This document shows, one piece after another, positions 1-11,776 of a stretch of 64,000 nucleotides of DNA. The notes beneath the pieces were generated by a model that saw only the letters and a program-made list of their open reading frames with translations, made no database searches and was not told the DNA's origin. Each line of letters opens with the position of its first letter. Position 1 is the stretch's first letter. The position numbers and the translations under genes are program-made. Source of the stretch: Ptychodera flava (Eukaryota > Hemichordata > Enteropneusta > Ptychoderidae); NCBI RefSeq assembly GCF_041260155.1, contig NC_091942.1, positions 754,001 to 818,000 of the forward strand, in the 5' to 3' direction.

Positions 1-39
1 GGGATCGTCTGAGAATCGACGACTCGATGTGATGATTAG

Positions 40-456
40 AACGATGTTTCTGACAAAAGATCTAAACATAAGCGTAATGATGAGGAAAAACGCCGTAGAT
101 GTTATCTCCCAAAATGGAAAGCACAGTGGCCTTGGTTGAAATATGACGGTTCAAAAATGTTCTTTACGTCGTGTCTCAAATACCCCACCATTGCAAAACC
201 ACTGGGAAAGCGAAATGCTTTTCTTGACGGATGCGATATGTTTCGCGTTGAATCGATAAGGTCTCACGAGTTTAGTCAAATTTTGTGGGTCTTGCTTAGC
301 CCAATACGGTTTCACTTGCCAACAACGCGATCGCATGCACTCGCAATGTGTAAACCGAATGACGACGACCAGCGACAGAAACTGACCAATCTTTTTACGA
401 CGGCATTTATGCTTGCCAAACACGGGAAGCCAATGTATGATATGTACCTTCAATGT
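40..456 (+). pseudogene. hAT/ZNF862-like (TTF-type finger) exon fragment
   Basis: An open frame without a clear ATG runs from just after a TAG at 37-39 to the edge of an inserted palindrome. It reads PKWKAQWPWLKYDGSKMFF, then a Cys, a Phe-Leu-Asp-Gly stretch and FRVESIRSHEFS. This is the layout of the TTF-type/BED-like finger at the start of hAT-derived proteins such as ZNF862 and C17orf113: W-L-x-Y, M-F-x-x-C, F-x-x-G, F-R-x-x-S-x-x-x-H. The first expected Cys after MF is replaced by Phe. Beyond the insertion the frame resumes in phase with ELLRNIGVKI and stops at 602-604. Family assignment rests on motif spacing only. The missing Cys, early stop and insertion argue for a dead copy. Confidence 0.5.
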
Positions 457-553
457 TAGCCCTGCGTAAAGGTCTGTGTGTTCCTGGCGTTATACGGTCT
501 CTTGTGGTGGAGGCCGTATAACACCGGGAACACACAGACCATACGCAGGGCTA
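457..553. mobile_element. Palindromic MITE with 9-base target duplication
   Basis: The 97 bases fold into an almost complete hairpin. The left arm begins TAGCCCTGCGTA and the right arm ends with its complement TACGCAGGGCTA. The arms pair for about 45 bases around a short loop near 500-507. The sequence CTTCAATGT occurs immediately before (448-456) and immediately after (554-562), a perfect 9-base direct repeat. Nine-base duplications with long terminal inverted repeats are typical of Mutator-like elements, so a MULE-type MITE is the best guess. No transposase is encoded. Confidence 0.75.
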
Positions 554-562
554 CTTCAATGT

Positions 563-2040
563 GAACTTTTGAGAAATATTGGCGTCAAGATAAGAAAGCC
601 CTGAAAGCAGCTACGGAATTCGTCGCAAGTATTTTGGTCCTGATTATTACAAATGGAGGACAAGTAAAATTTTGGTGAGGACAAGTGAAATCGAAAATCC
701 ACTTGTCCGGTGAACAGGAAAAAAAATTGTCAAGCCCTGAACACCCACTTTATCCAGTTCGAATGACAGAAATTATGAATGTCCCATAGCGTTGCCCAAC
801 CCGATATATTTACTTTCAGTTCCTTTCTTGCAATGCTGCACTTGTTTTATTTACATGTTAACCACATTGAATGATAAATGAAAGTTTTAGCTATTTTTCT
901 GCTGAAAATGTGCATAAGAATTTAAATTACCACTTCCCTGGCCTTCCAAAACAACAGTTAAAGCTGTTGCAAACTTAAATGTAATGACCACGCCTTATCA
1001 ATATTTTGCAGAATTATTTATTTTTCCAATCCAACAATTTTGTTTATTTTCACAGAAATTATTGTTCAGATATTGCACATCGCTTAACATCACCCCCTCC
1101 AAATATGTGAAATGGAAAAAATCACAATTTGATAAGAAATATGTCCTTTTCAAATTATTTTGTTTGGATTTTTAAATACTCTGTAAATATATTGACTAGA
1201 ACTCAAAGATAATATAATTATCATTCAATTATCACTAACAATGTCCGCTTTCATGCTGAAAGCTCTGACAATAAGTTGTATGAAGATAGGTTTCCATCAA
1301 AACCATGGTGTAGTTTCTACAGGGAGCACGGTCCCCATACTGTGGACTCACACGTCCTAGAGTGCGCATTCTATTGTTCGCAGCTATGATGATGTAGCAA
1401 GTGACTCGAGCTCGATCACCCTTACTGGTACCTGATGTAGTATATAAGCCATGGGGGACATAGCCGTAACCTGGCTTTCAAATGACAGCGTGATCCTTTG
1501 ACGCTAAGTTTCGAAACCACTGTGCGGTCTCTTCCTCAGTTGCTTTTTGCAACTTGCTGTCCTTGGATTTTTGTTGCACTGTTTGTGTTTTAATGATTTT
1601 ACAAAAAAATAGCTATCACACTTGATAAAATGCTGAATAAATTTAGCTCCTAAAATGCATAGAACAGCATCTGGAAAGCTACGAAATACTTGTAAAAAGC
1701 CATAAAATCTAAAAAGTTTCCCTAGAACCCCCTTCGAGAAGGGGGCTAATCCCCCCTCTCGAGCTCTCCCCCTCGCTGGTGACCTTCGGTCATCGGCCGC
1801 AGCGACCAAAGGTCACTGCCTTAACTAGCCACCTGATAAATGTTTTCAGCTTGTTGATAAAAAACTTAATAAAAGCCCTGAATGTCATCAATTTTTCTTC
1901 TGATTTATAGTGCAAGTGTGGTGTGGTATCTTGGATACACTTCTTCAAGTTCTGGATTGTGTGTGTGCACTACACACGTATGTACAGAGTGCGCATGAGA
2001 CATGTTCTGGCACATATCCAACAAGTCATTGACAATGACA
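563..2040. other. No gene recognised
   Basis: After the short tail of the hAT-like frame (563-604) I see no convincing exon. Small inverted repeats occur around 1731-1745 (CCCCCTTCGAGAAGGGGG-like) and 1779-1815 (GTGACCTTCGGTC region), in a locally GC-rich patch. The longer open frames here lack codon structure or homology I can recognise. Confidence 0.5.
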
Positions 2041-2199
2041 TAGTCCCCACTTGAAATAGGGGAGTATTAGTCTTGATGGGGCAGGTAAATGTGGTCTTTA
2101 AGAAGTATCACTGGAGTGTATATGTTAAGATCTATGGGCACATAGGTCTATGTTGTTTTTCCCAATTTGAAACACATGAGGCATGTCTAAGTTATGGTT

Positions 2200-3310
2200 C
2201 TAAATCGGGAAAATAGATCAGACCTCTAGCTGTATTGGCCAGCCAAGAAATACATATGTGGATAATAAATGATGTCCAAGATGTGACATCTTAAGGTCTA
2301 ATATCCTATCAAAATTGAAGGGTATAGAACTTGTGGTTACTGAGTTATGCATATATATGTATAATCAAGGTAAAAAGTCATCGAGGTCACGTGACATTTT
2401 GAAAAAAAAATATATTGCTAATTAATCCCTATATGCCAAAAATCAGACATCTAGCTCGATTCACTTGCCCAGAATTAGATATGTGCATAATCAATGAGGT
2501 AAAGCGTGTGTTGTCATAAGGTCGCCCATCCTACTAAATATAAAGGACATAGCAATTGTGGTTACTTATTTATTGACAAAAACGTATATTTTAGGTAAAA
2601 GGTCATAGAGGTCACATGACATTTGATCAAAAAATTTCTATTCTATAGTTATCCCTATATACGAAAAATCAGACATCCAGCTCTATTGGCTTGCTCAGAA
2701 TTAGATATGTGCATAATTAATGAGGTGCAGTATGTGACATCATAAGGTCTTCCATCATACAAAATATGAAGGGTGTACCACTTGTGGTTACTGAGTTATG
2801 GACTAATATGTATATTTCAGGTCAAAGGTCATTGAGGTCACATGACATCTTGTCAAAAAAATTGTATTGCTAAGTTATCCCTATATACCAAAAATCAGAA
2901 CTCTAGCTCTATTGGCTTGCTCAAAATTAGATATGCATATAATTAATGAGGTACAATATGTAGTGTCATAAGGTGTCCCATCATACCATACATGAAGGCT
3001 GTAGCACTTGTGGTTACTGAGTTAAGGACAAATATGTATATTTGAGGTCAAAGGTCACCAAGGTCACGTGACTTTTTGTCAAAAAAATTGTATTGCTAAG
3101 TTATCCCTATATACCAAAAATCAGACCTCTAGCTCTATTGGCTTGCTCAAAATTAGATATGCGCATAATTAATGAGGTACAATATGTGGCGTCATAAGGT
3201 GTCCCATCATACCATATATGAAGGGTGTAGCACTTGTGGTTACTGAGTTATGGACAAATATGTATATTTGAGGTCAAAGGTCACCGAGGTCACGTGACAT
3301 CTTGTGAAAA
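2200..3310 (+). repeat. 226-base tandem array inside TIR element 1
   Basis: About five units. The landmark TTGTGGTTAC recurs at 2331, 2556, 2782, 3008 and 3234, spacing 225-226 bases. Each unit also carries AGGTCAAAGGTCA-like, TTATCCCTATAT, CTCTAGCTCTATTGGC and AATTAATGAGGTAC motifs. The repeated AGGTCA half-sites resemble nuclear-receptor sites, probably by chance. Confidence 0.85.
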
Positions 3311-3463
3311 TATCTGAGATATCATCGTGAATGGAGGGACATGACCAAATCTATAAGCCCCCTGGACTTCATCCGTGGGGCTAAAAACTGTGTTACCGCA
3401 TCCTTTTTGCTATATGAATATGATGAGAAACTAATTTTTATTTTACTTGGCCTTATACATGGC

Positions 3464-3640
3464 ATTCTATGCAGAGCTGACTTATACATGGGAGTCTATG
3501 GACTGCCTAATACATGGGAGTCTATGGACTGCCTTATACATGGGAGTCTATGGACTGCCTTATACATGGGAGTCTATGGACTGCCTTATACATGGGAGTC
3601 TATGGACAGCTGCCTTATACATGAGAGTCTATGGAGGTGG
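3464..3640 (+). repeat. 26-base minisatellite in TIR element 1
   Basis: Around seven imperfect copies of a 26-base unit built on TACATGGGAGTCTATGGACT. It creates spurious open frames reading repeated Trp-Glu-Ser-Met. The same unit occurs in the inverted second copy of the element. Confidence 0.9.
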
Positions 3641-3777
3641 AAACTAAAAAGTCCTCTAACATGGCCAAATTTGATCGCATTGTGAAACAAATCGACGTGC
3701 ATCTGTATGGGGTAGGGTGCTATCCCTGTGCAAAGTTTGAAAGAAATTGACCCGGGCATGTCTGAGATATCCGCGTG

Positions 3778-3816
3778 AACGGACGGACGGACGGACTGAC
3801 GGACGGACGGACGGAC
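3778..3816 (+). repeat. (GGAC)n tetranucleotide repeat
   Basis: Short run of ACGG/GGAC units just inside the right end of TIR element 1. The second copy has a degenerate counterpart near 27137-27173. Confidence 0.8.
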
Positions 3817-3861
3817 ATGACCCAATCTATAAGTCCCCCCGGACTTCGTCCGTGGGGACTA

Positions 3862-5929
3862 ATGAGTCGCTTGAAATGAGTTCTTAATGAGTTCGCATGA
3901 ACAGTGAATGCGCAGATATAGCCACAGGGGATGGAGCGCCTTGAAACTGTACATTTTACGGAACAGGCGTTCTGTACGGCTTTTTTAGCGCACGCTAAAT
4001 TCTATTGTTCTCGATGGTAGATGTATAATAATAATATTTACTTAACTAGTGAGACATCTAATTTTGCTTTGTATGGCTAATTCATCATACTCAGACATGG
4101 AAAATTCCAATAGACAAAACACATTTTATGATGCTACAATACAATGCCTTTGAAGAGCCTCTTTAATTACATTTCATCCAAAAGTCACATATTTCCCTTT
4201 TTGTCAAGTACTATTGGTATATGATATCTGCTGCAGCTTATGGTGTACATATGTATAATCATGTATAATCTTTGGATAAAATAGAGCTTGTAACTCATAT
4301 AAAGACTTATGAGTTAGACAGTCTAGTATTAGTACAAAAGCTGGTGAGGCAGAGGTTCTTGGAAAGTAGATTAGTGATGTCACAGTATACCTGGCTTTGA
4401 CTCATAACAGTAATTTTGTTGGCTTTACCTGGTTACATGGACTTTGTCACTTTGGGTCAATCTTGACAGATGTAGAATGCTAGCAGGGTATGTTTACCCA
4501 TTCTGGACACCTGATACCAAGACAATCCTTTTGTTATGGTATTGTCATTTTCTATTTGTTCCTTGGACATGGTAAAAAATTCATTTACCTTGAATGATAT
4601 TGATTATTGAAGCTGTTTTGATCTCTTTGTGTTGACTTGCCACTATGCTTTATGAATGATAATTTTCACAATCTCAATGCTCTGGACTAACACTTCATTT
4701 CTAAACCACAAAAAGCATTCACCATAGACTGTCCAGACCTTCATATTGTCAATAATCAAGAAAACACACATAAATTTTTAATAATTTTATACAGGACATT
4801 TAGAGATCATCTGATATGATAATGGGATCATGTGGTCAGCTAACGAAATGCTAGAAGTTTCAGGAGACATGCAATCTTTAGTGTCTCTGTTTTTCAATTG
4901 TTGATATTCAAGTTGGGGACCACCATTATCTGATTGAATTTTACTCCAACAAGAGTTAAATAACGTTAAAATTGAAACTGGGGAGACCCATAATAAGTAA
5001 CAAAAGAAAATAATGTAAAAAGGATAGAATGCTTCAGTTGTCTAATACTGTTACTCTTTGTTGAATGCCAACTTAATTTATATCATGTCCAATCCGACAA
5101 TCTAGTCTACCATATGTTAATAACCATCAATGTTAACAAACAGACATTCATATTACCCCTATTCAGGTTTCCTGCAACTAAATTGCTAGTTTGCCAAAAA
5201 CTACAAATTTCAAATGGTGATTAGAAATTTATTAGGTGAGGTAATTGGTGAAGACTGGTATTTTCTTGCTAGGAATCTTTTTTGAGCCGTCCACATAACT
5301 TTCATCTAACTTTTGTCTGACATACAGGTACTGACGTGACAGTGAGCAATGATTTGCTAAGCGTAATGCATTGTGTAAGCAGTGAGCACTATAGTAACTA
5401 CTAAAACGTTTCTATGTCAATCACTGGCTGAGTATGGTACATCTGACATGTCCAGCTTGGATTCTCCACGTCATCATTGGCTAATATGATGTTCTATAAG
5501 TGATGTTCAGAAACTTTTGGCTTCATCACATGTACTGATTGTCATGGAATGTGCTCAGTGATCTGTTTGTACAATCTCAATGCCCGCCCAATTAATTTTC
5601 AAAGTCGGGAAAAGAAACAGACAGATCAAAAATTGCAGTCAATGAGAAGCCATAAACAAGAAGCCAGAAAAGTTGCTAACAGCTAGGTGGAAGATGAAAT
5701 GTGACTTGTTCAGATGATTTCCCTCACTTCACTATGATGGAGAAACATGCTTGATTTCTGCATCAAGGCCATCAGAAGTAAAATTTTCACAATGAAAAGC
5801 ATGTCAGACAGCCTTAAGCTGATGATTATGTGAAACATGGACAAAACAGCCGATCACAAGTTTGCAAGTTTCATCAACTGTAGCATTCAGAGACATGAAA
5901 TGCCAAATATACCGTACTCGTCCGAGTAT
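3862..5929. other. No gene recognised
   Basis: AT-rich sequence with stops in all frames. I found no exon, tandem array or terminal-repeat element that I can support. Confidence 0.5.
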
Positions 5930-6383
5930 AAGCCTCCGGTTCAGCAACACTAAACAGCGGTAAAACTAGGGGAGGGGCTTATACTCGAGCAACCCCATGT
6001 ATCTGGCATGGACGCTTAATTTATGCTAATTTTATGCACGATTTTTTTCAACACCACTCGATCTTTCTATCGCTTTCAAAATCGACTTACACATCCAAAG
6101 AAATTGATTGTACAATCTCTGCACAAAGAAGTGACATTTTGGTGAAATTTCAGCGTCGAAAAAAACCCCAAACTTGAAACATAGACGTTTATGTATGCTG
6201 CTGATCAACAGTATAAATGTAAACTGAACAGGCATGCATTGCCCACACGGAAAGGCAACTCAATATTCCAGTATCAAAATGTCTACATCTTGTGAAAACA
6301 ACAGCATAGCAGTGAAAATTGTAATAGTCACCAGGAAAAGTCTTCACAAATGAAAGGATAATTGCTTCAAACAAAAGAAACTG

Positions 6384-7473
6384 CATGTTTCAAGCTAGAC
6401 TTGGTTCAAGTCGGTGAATTTTAAAAAAATAAAATCATTTATAATAGTTTCTCTTGTGTCTCCCTATTTCGTACAAACCTATCGGAATTTGGCAGCTCAC
6501 GCCAGATTTCCCAGCGATTGAATGCGTCACGTTTGAGTCTGCGCAGTAGTGAGTTAGTTTCTGCCGGATTCACCGACTTGGACTTCTTGCAAAGTACAGG
6601 CGGTGAGACGGACTGTGTACACAGTGACGTAGAGCAAATACAAAATGATTGACAGCCCGCCGTTATTCTGGCCAATAAGAAGAACGCTTGCTAATAAACC
6701 TCTGCATGCATTAAAAAGTTTGTTGTCATCTCCGTGCAAAGCTAGACATCGAGTACGTTTATATCTGGGCGAATAATGGCATCAAGTTCGTACATCAACC
6801 GCGTTTTACAACTGATCGGTCAACCACCGCTAATCATGCGAGATTACCAAAGAAAGCTTGTTGAGAGTTACATTGAAGGAAAAGATGTGTTCGTCTGCAC
6901 ACCAACCGGCAGCGGAAAATCACTGACATGCGAAGTCGCTCCACATTGTTTTGATTTCCATCGCTTTGGGCACGTAAGAGAACAGGCTACAACTGTAAGG
7001 ACGGTGTCTTTTTCCATCCTTGAATAACCGGCCACGATTTTCGCATTTTGTAACATGCGCCCAACAAACAACACAGATATTTTCACGCGTTTTTGGTGAT
7101 AGAACAGAGGTCGTATCCGCACTCGACATTTTGTCAACAACGCCGTGTGAGTTTTATGCACGTCTCGTTTGGGTCAATTGGTAACTCCTCCCAATGTGTA
7201 AAATTTAGTGATGTCATCTTATGAATAAAATATGAGTAAAGAAAACGTCATCTCATGAATAATTTATAGCAACGCAAACCCTGCAAGAAAGCCAAGTCTG
7301 TGATTCCGGGTGAAACTCCGCTGTATAGCGTTCACTTCATTCATCGCCTTCACCCTACTCATCGCGTCCACTCACGCGCGCGTTTCACATGAGAGCAAAA
7401 TACAAATCATTGCGTTCACTCCACTCAAACATTCACAAATCACAGACTTGAACCAAGTCTAGTTTCAAGCATG
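6384..7473. repeat. Inverted repeat pair enclosing helicase exon
   Basis: The left arm is 6384-6412 and the right arm 7445-7473. They share an 18-base perfect inverted core, CTAGACTTGGTTCAAGTC, and less exact outer ends starting CATG. The 1.09 kb between them includes the RecQ-like exon. Confidence 0.6.
6776..6973 (+). CDS. RecQ-like DNA helicase, first exon only
   Basis: An ATG-initiated exon of 66 codons reads ...LIMRDYQRKLVESYIEGKDVFVCTPTGSGKSLTCEVAPHCFDFHRFGH and then meets a good donor, CAC/GTAAGAG. RDYQ is the Q-motif region, and PTGSGKS (about residues 43-49) is the Walker A motif of superfamily 2 helicases. The DVFV-x-x-PTGSGKSL context is typical of RecQ-type proteins. RecQ helicases unwind DNA 3'-5' using ATP. 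No later exon (DEAH box, motifs III-VI) is visible before the LTR element at 10099. A second possible donor is at 6994. Either the gene is truncated or this is a captured or amplified fragment, since it sits inside inverted repeats. Confidence 0.6.
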
Positions 7474-7825
7474 AAAACATCGTGAATGAAAATAAACAAT
7501 AGCGGACGTGAGTGAGACTATTCTATTTAGGCGACTGGGGTTAGCAGGGTCAAAGAATCAAGATAGTACTGGGAAAACGTCTAGTCATTTTTCTTACTAT
7601 GCTGTCAAGAGAACTCCAGTTTGCCATTGTTTTAACATCTTTTAATAGTTTCTTTATTATCTAAAAGTAATTTTACCAAGTTAAATGACCAAATATACTC
7701 TCCTAACCTTTCTGTATTTGAGTTACACTAGGGTAGGGGCTTATACACGGATGTAATGCATTTTCTAAAATCCTCTGAAATCAGTAGGGGGGCCTATACA
7801 CGAGCAGGGGCTTATACTCGGCTAA

Positions 7826-10098
7826 TTCAAATTTGGCTAATTGGGTGGCTTATGATTTTCACGGCCTAAAGTGAGGCCTGCCATTAATACCTTTTCATCA
7901 CTAATGGTTCTGTCCATTCAATTGTTTTAAATGGTGGGGTTGGACCTGTAATTACAAGTGAAAGGATTGTGTTACGCTACAGACTAAAGACACTAAATCA
8001 TTTTAAAAGGATAAGCGCACAATTTTGAGTATTATCCAGTGTAAGAAAGCACTTACTCAAAATCAACCATCAACTCTTCTTCAGCTTGAATGAGGTTGGC
8101 AAATCACAACTGCAGCAAATAGCTGATTATTTTTGGTGGCTACTATAAATTATATCAACAATTTTTTTATCCATTCTACCGGTAGATGCAAACAACGCTG
8201 AAGTCAGAACTGTTTGTGATTCTGTCAACATATTTCACAGTCTCTACTACTATAATAGACTTGTCAAGGTTGCAAGATTGGATGAAATAACGTTAAAACA
8301 GAGCAACTTTGTTCCTCTCATGACTTCAGGGTATGGAGTAATTCTTCATATGTGGGAACCATTATCACAATGTTCAAACATGATCATGTTAATTCTTTAC
8401 ATCCTGCAAGGGGGTCCAGACACTGAACCAAAACCAGATCCTCACACAACATCTCCCAAAATTATTTCCCCCTAAAACCACCTCATCATACACCACTTCA
8501 CCTGGTGTACCATCTTGTACCAAATCACTTATCCCCAATACCAGCTTGTCCCAAAATTATCATGGGTCACAGTGAAATTTTTATGTCACTTGGACGCAGT
8601 AAGACATTTTGGCTATAGTACCGTATAACAAAGATTTTTTTCTTCCAGAAATCATAAATGGTAGAATTAGAAACTTAAAAGATTAATACAAATGCAATGA
8701 AAAAACTGTATTGACATGTATAATTATAGCCCTACAAGTAATCTTCAAAACTCATTTTTCATTTTGAAAATTACTCAAGATATGTATCACACTTTTCACT
8801 GCATAGAATGTATGTCATGGAGTGATGACATACTCTTAGGATGGAAGTATGTCGGAAAAGATAACCTGGATTACCTGAAGGAAAATTTGTTACATTTGTT
8901 ATTTTCTTGTGAGAAATACATTTCTGATAGGACTGTACTACTGCAAGGAACAGAGTAGAGACATAAATCTATAAATTTTTCCCAGTATCCTACAAAAAAA
9001 GAAGAAAATATGAAAAAGGTGATGGATTGAAATAATCTGAAACTTGCTTAGGTCTTCTTCAAGTTCTTGAAGAATACAGGTTTAAATTAGGCTGAATCCT
9101 CCAGTGACCCAAACCAACCAACATGGCTATAGCCTGTATGGCCTGTTTTTGTACGGTATTACAAAGGAGGTTCTCCTGCTGTATTGTAATGTATCTTGAT
9201 GTACTACCATACCATACTCTCTGTTAGTATGTGTTGAGTACAATATAAAAGACTGACAGATTGATTAATCGATTGATTTATGAATTGTGAAGTGAAAGGT
9301 GGTGGCACTCTTGAGCGAGATGAATACCCACGTGTGTTCAAAAATCAAGGAAAAGAGGGGTTTTTTGTTCATCATCAAGGTCTGAGGCAACAAGAAAAAG
9401 GGGTAAATTATTCCAATAATTTGATCTGTAATGAGATTAGAATACCCCTGTGAGTAGGCTTACTTACAGCCATATCACTGTGTTAAATTGAAAATGAAAT
9501 TCATTTACCCTGTTCCCTGCAAATCCCCTGTAAACAAGCCTACAATCACAATTGATAAGCTTTTGGCTAAACCATTGAGGTGAAAGGATTAAATAATGTC
9601 TTCATCATGTACATTTTTTTCTAGAAATTATGTTGCTTCAGATTGTAATGACAGTACTACGAAAACTGGTACAGATGACAACAATAGACTAAACATTGAT
9701 GTATCAAAACAATCTCAATGCTCTACACTGCTATGGCAGCAATTGAATTTTGCCTTTCTTTCTCACATATTTTTCAGAATATAAGGGTGTCCTTTTCCTT
9801 GAAATATCCACCATCAGGGGTGTTTGAATTTCTGTGGAACACGCAAGGGTATCCAGCAAATGGAGGGTGAAAATGTCCAGCTATGGCAATGCCATCTCTA
9901 GTCTCCTGGGATTGAGAGAATGAACCTACGTATTGCATTAAGTTCATGTGGAAGCATGGAAGTAGCACCAGATTACCTCCATGGTGGAAGCAATAATGTC
10001 AGTGGCAAAAAATGTGCTCACTTTCATGACCTTATTTTGGTACGAGTTGGCCTTTGGTACAGGACACAGTTTTGGTTACAACTTAACCTGCAACGACT
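7826..10098. other. No gene recognised; weak open frames only
   Basis: Open stretches at 8187-8475 (+), 8716-8958 (+) and 9774-9968 (-) are longer than average for this AT-rich region. None shows a family I recognise, and splice signals around them are not decisive. The retrotransposon inserts at the right edge, duplicating GACT (10095-10098). Confidence 0.4.
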
Positions 10099-10669
10099 TG
10101 TTACGTGCAGAGAAAACGAACAAAAGGGTGAACTCAGCAGTTTCCGTTTAAACAAAATTTATTACGAAAACAAAACTAATTGCTAAGTTAGGGACAGAGT
10201 ACAAGCTTTAAAAGTGTACAGACTACTTATCTCAGCTGGGACGGCAAAGCTCCAGTCTCAGAGTTGTAACAGTCAGTCGGATGAATGAACAGTCCTTTGG
10301 CTTGCAGGCTTGAAACTGCACAAAGTCCACAGTATAAATCCAGCGTTGGCAGTGAAGGTCTTGAAAGGTCTTGAGAATGACTACTGCTGGAGTTTAGTAA
10401 CACACAAGAGACACGATCCCAAAAGTCTGACTGGAAGCTGTGCACGTCCCTTTTATAAAGGCATATAAGAACAATCTAGAACTTTTATTGACATGCTAAT
10501 TACTGTTCTAAAATTATCTCCCTTACACAACTAATCAACTTTCCAGAACATTCCAAACATGACTAATTGAATTCAAGGTTGTGAGGTCATCAAGGGCAGT
10601 GACCTTGAGAATGTTCTAGACTAATTGAACTCAGGTCATGATGAGTGTGGGGAAATGACCTACATAACA
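10099..10669 (-). repeat. 3' LTR of outer element
   Basis: 571 bases, TG...CA ends. On the minus strand a TATA box (TATAAAAGGG, 10448-10457) lies upstream of an AATAAA signal (10158-10163), giving a U3-R-U5 arrangement. By eye it differs from its partner at 21294-21864 only by four single-base indels. Confidence 0.95.
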
Positions 10670-10681
10670 CACCCCCTCTTC
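10670..10681 (-). promoter_or_regulatory. Polypurine tract, outer element
   Basis: On the minus strand GAAGAGGGGGTG directly precedes the 3' LTR, the expected position of the plus-strand priming purine tract in LTR retrotransposons. Confidence 0.85.
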
Positions 10682-10803
10682 AAAAAAAGAAAATTTTTCA
10701 AAGAAAAATCTTTCTTTTACAAATGTAATCTTAAAAGGATTTAAGTACTCAAATTTTGTTTTACTCTAAAGTAAAATTTCTTGAAAGTGAACAACAATAA
10801 ACT

Positions 10804-11776
10804 CTAAATACGAGAGAGACAGTCTGCAATTAAATTGTCTCTGCCTTTGATATGTCTAATGTCAAGATTAAACTCCTGTAAAATTAAACTCCATCTTAGC
10901 AATCTCTGATTTTTGCCTTTAAATTTCTGTAGAAAACAAGAGGGTTGTGATCAATATAAACCACTATTGGCTGATTTGAAGAAGTAACATAAACTTCAAA
11001 ATGCTGTAAAGCTAATATCAAAGATAAACACTCTTTTTCAATTGTAGAGTAGTTTCTCTGGGATTTGTTAAATTTGCGTGAAAAATAGCAAACAGGATGA
11101 TCTACACCATGACTATCCTCTTGCAATAAAACAGCACCAGCAGCCGTATCACTAGCATCCACAGCTAATTTGAATGGCAAAGTGAAATCTGGTGCAGACA
11201 ACACTGGGGCACTTTGCAGTATGGCTTTAAGTGTATCAAATGCCTGTTGGCATTGCTCTGACCAAACAAACTTTACTTTCTTTTTAAGTAAGTTAGTCAA
11301 AGGCTCAGTAATTGTGGAGAAATTTGGACAGAATTTTCTGTAGTAACCAGCCATACCGAGAAAGCGCATCAGTTGTCGTTTGCAGTTTGGTATGGGAAAA
11401 CTTGAAATGGCACTGATTTTGGCATCAACAGGTTTTACCTCACCCTGTCCTACAGTATGTCCGAGGTAAGTTACCCTCGCCCAACCAAACTCAGATTTGG
11501 CAAGGTTGACAGTCAACATTGCTTTACTCAGTCTCTCAAAGAACTTCCGCATGAGCTTGATGTGTTCCTCCCAGGTGTCACTATATAGGACGACGTCGTC
11601 AACGTAAGCTGCACATCCGTCTAGCCCGGATATGACGTCGTTGATCATCCGTTGGAACGTTGCCGGAGAGTTCTTCATTCCGAATGGCATCACCTTGTAC
11701 TGGAACAATCCGTCTGGTGTAACAAAGGCGGATATTTCACGAGCACGATCCGTCAGAGGGACTTGCCAAAATCCCT
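10804..11776 (-). pseudogene. Outer pol, C-terminal part: reverse transcriptase and RNase H
   Basis: This minus-strand segment continues the outer reverse transcriptase downstream of the nested insertion. It begins FWQVPLTDRAR. The catalytic YVDD box is at 11595-11606, and connection-domain motifs LGHTVGQGEV and FLGMAGYYRKF follow. RNase H then shows LAVDASDTAAGAVLLQ, TIEKECLSLILAL and [10 protein letters not shown] one-base deletion near 10931 shifts the frame relative to the inner copy. The true end, DCLSRI then stop, is at 10804-10821. The polymerase copies element RNA into DNA, and RNase H degrades the RNA strand. The protein cannot be made intact because 5.5 kb of nested element separates this part from its N-terminal half. 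Confidence 0.92.

Larger units (their letters stand above)
2041..3861 (+). mobile_element. Non-autonomous TIR element, copy 1 (1.8 kb)
   Basis: The block starts TAGTCCCCAC and ends with the exact complement GTGGGGACTA, so both ends carry a 10-base inverted repeat beginning with TA. It contains a 226-base tandem array, a 26-base tandem array and a (GGAC)n stretch, and encodes no recognisable transposase. A second copy lies inverted at 27091-28592. The last 35 bases form a further hairpin (CCCCGGACTTCGTCCGTGGGG). Similarity to copy 2 continues about 20 bases outside the left end (GACAATGACA), so the true left boundary is uncertain. Confidence 0.65.
5930..7825. mobile_element. Candidate element bounded by GTATAAGCC inverted motifs
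   Basis: Around 5930-5990 the motif CGAGTATAAGCCTCC is followed by its complement GGAGGGGCTTATACTCGAG. Around 7733-7825 similar GGGGCTTATACTCGG motifs recur, so the ends of this 1.9 kb block are inverted relative to one another. A second pair of inverted repeats and a helicase exon lie between. The edges are approximate and no target duplication was seen. Confidence 0.35.

Noticed and set aside
151..453. Minus-strand open frame opposite the hAT-like exon
   Set aside because: Shadow of the plus-strand frame; no motif, while the plus strand has the finger-like pattern.
2800..3310. Repeated AGGTCA half-sites as nuclear-receptor response elements
   Set aside because: They recur because of the 226-base tandem unit in a mobile element; no independent sign of regulation.
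3341..3685. Overlapping open frames of repeated Trp-Glu-Ser-Met peptides
   Set aside because: They arise from a 26-base tandem repeat and are open in more than one frame; no coding signature.
9774..9968. Minus-strand open frame with a GHFHPPFAGYP-like segment
   Set aside because: Looks protein-like, but I know no family for it, see no decisive splice sites, and the plus strand is also partly open.
10227..10445. 72-residue minus-strand frame present in all four LTRs
   Set aside because: Lies downstream of the LTR TATA box in the transcribed leader. Its recurrence simply reflects LTR identity, and no domain is visible.
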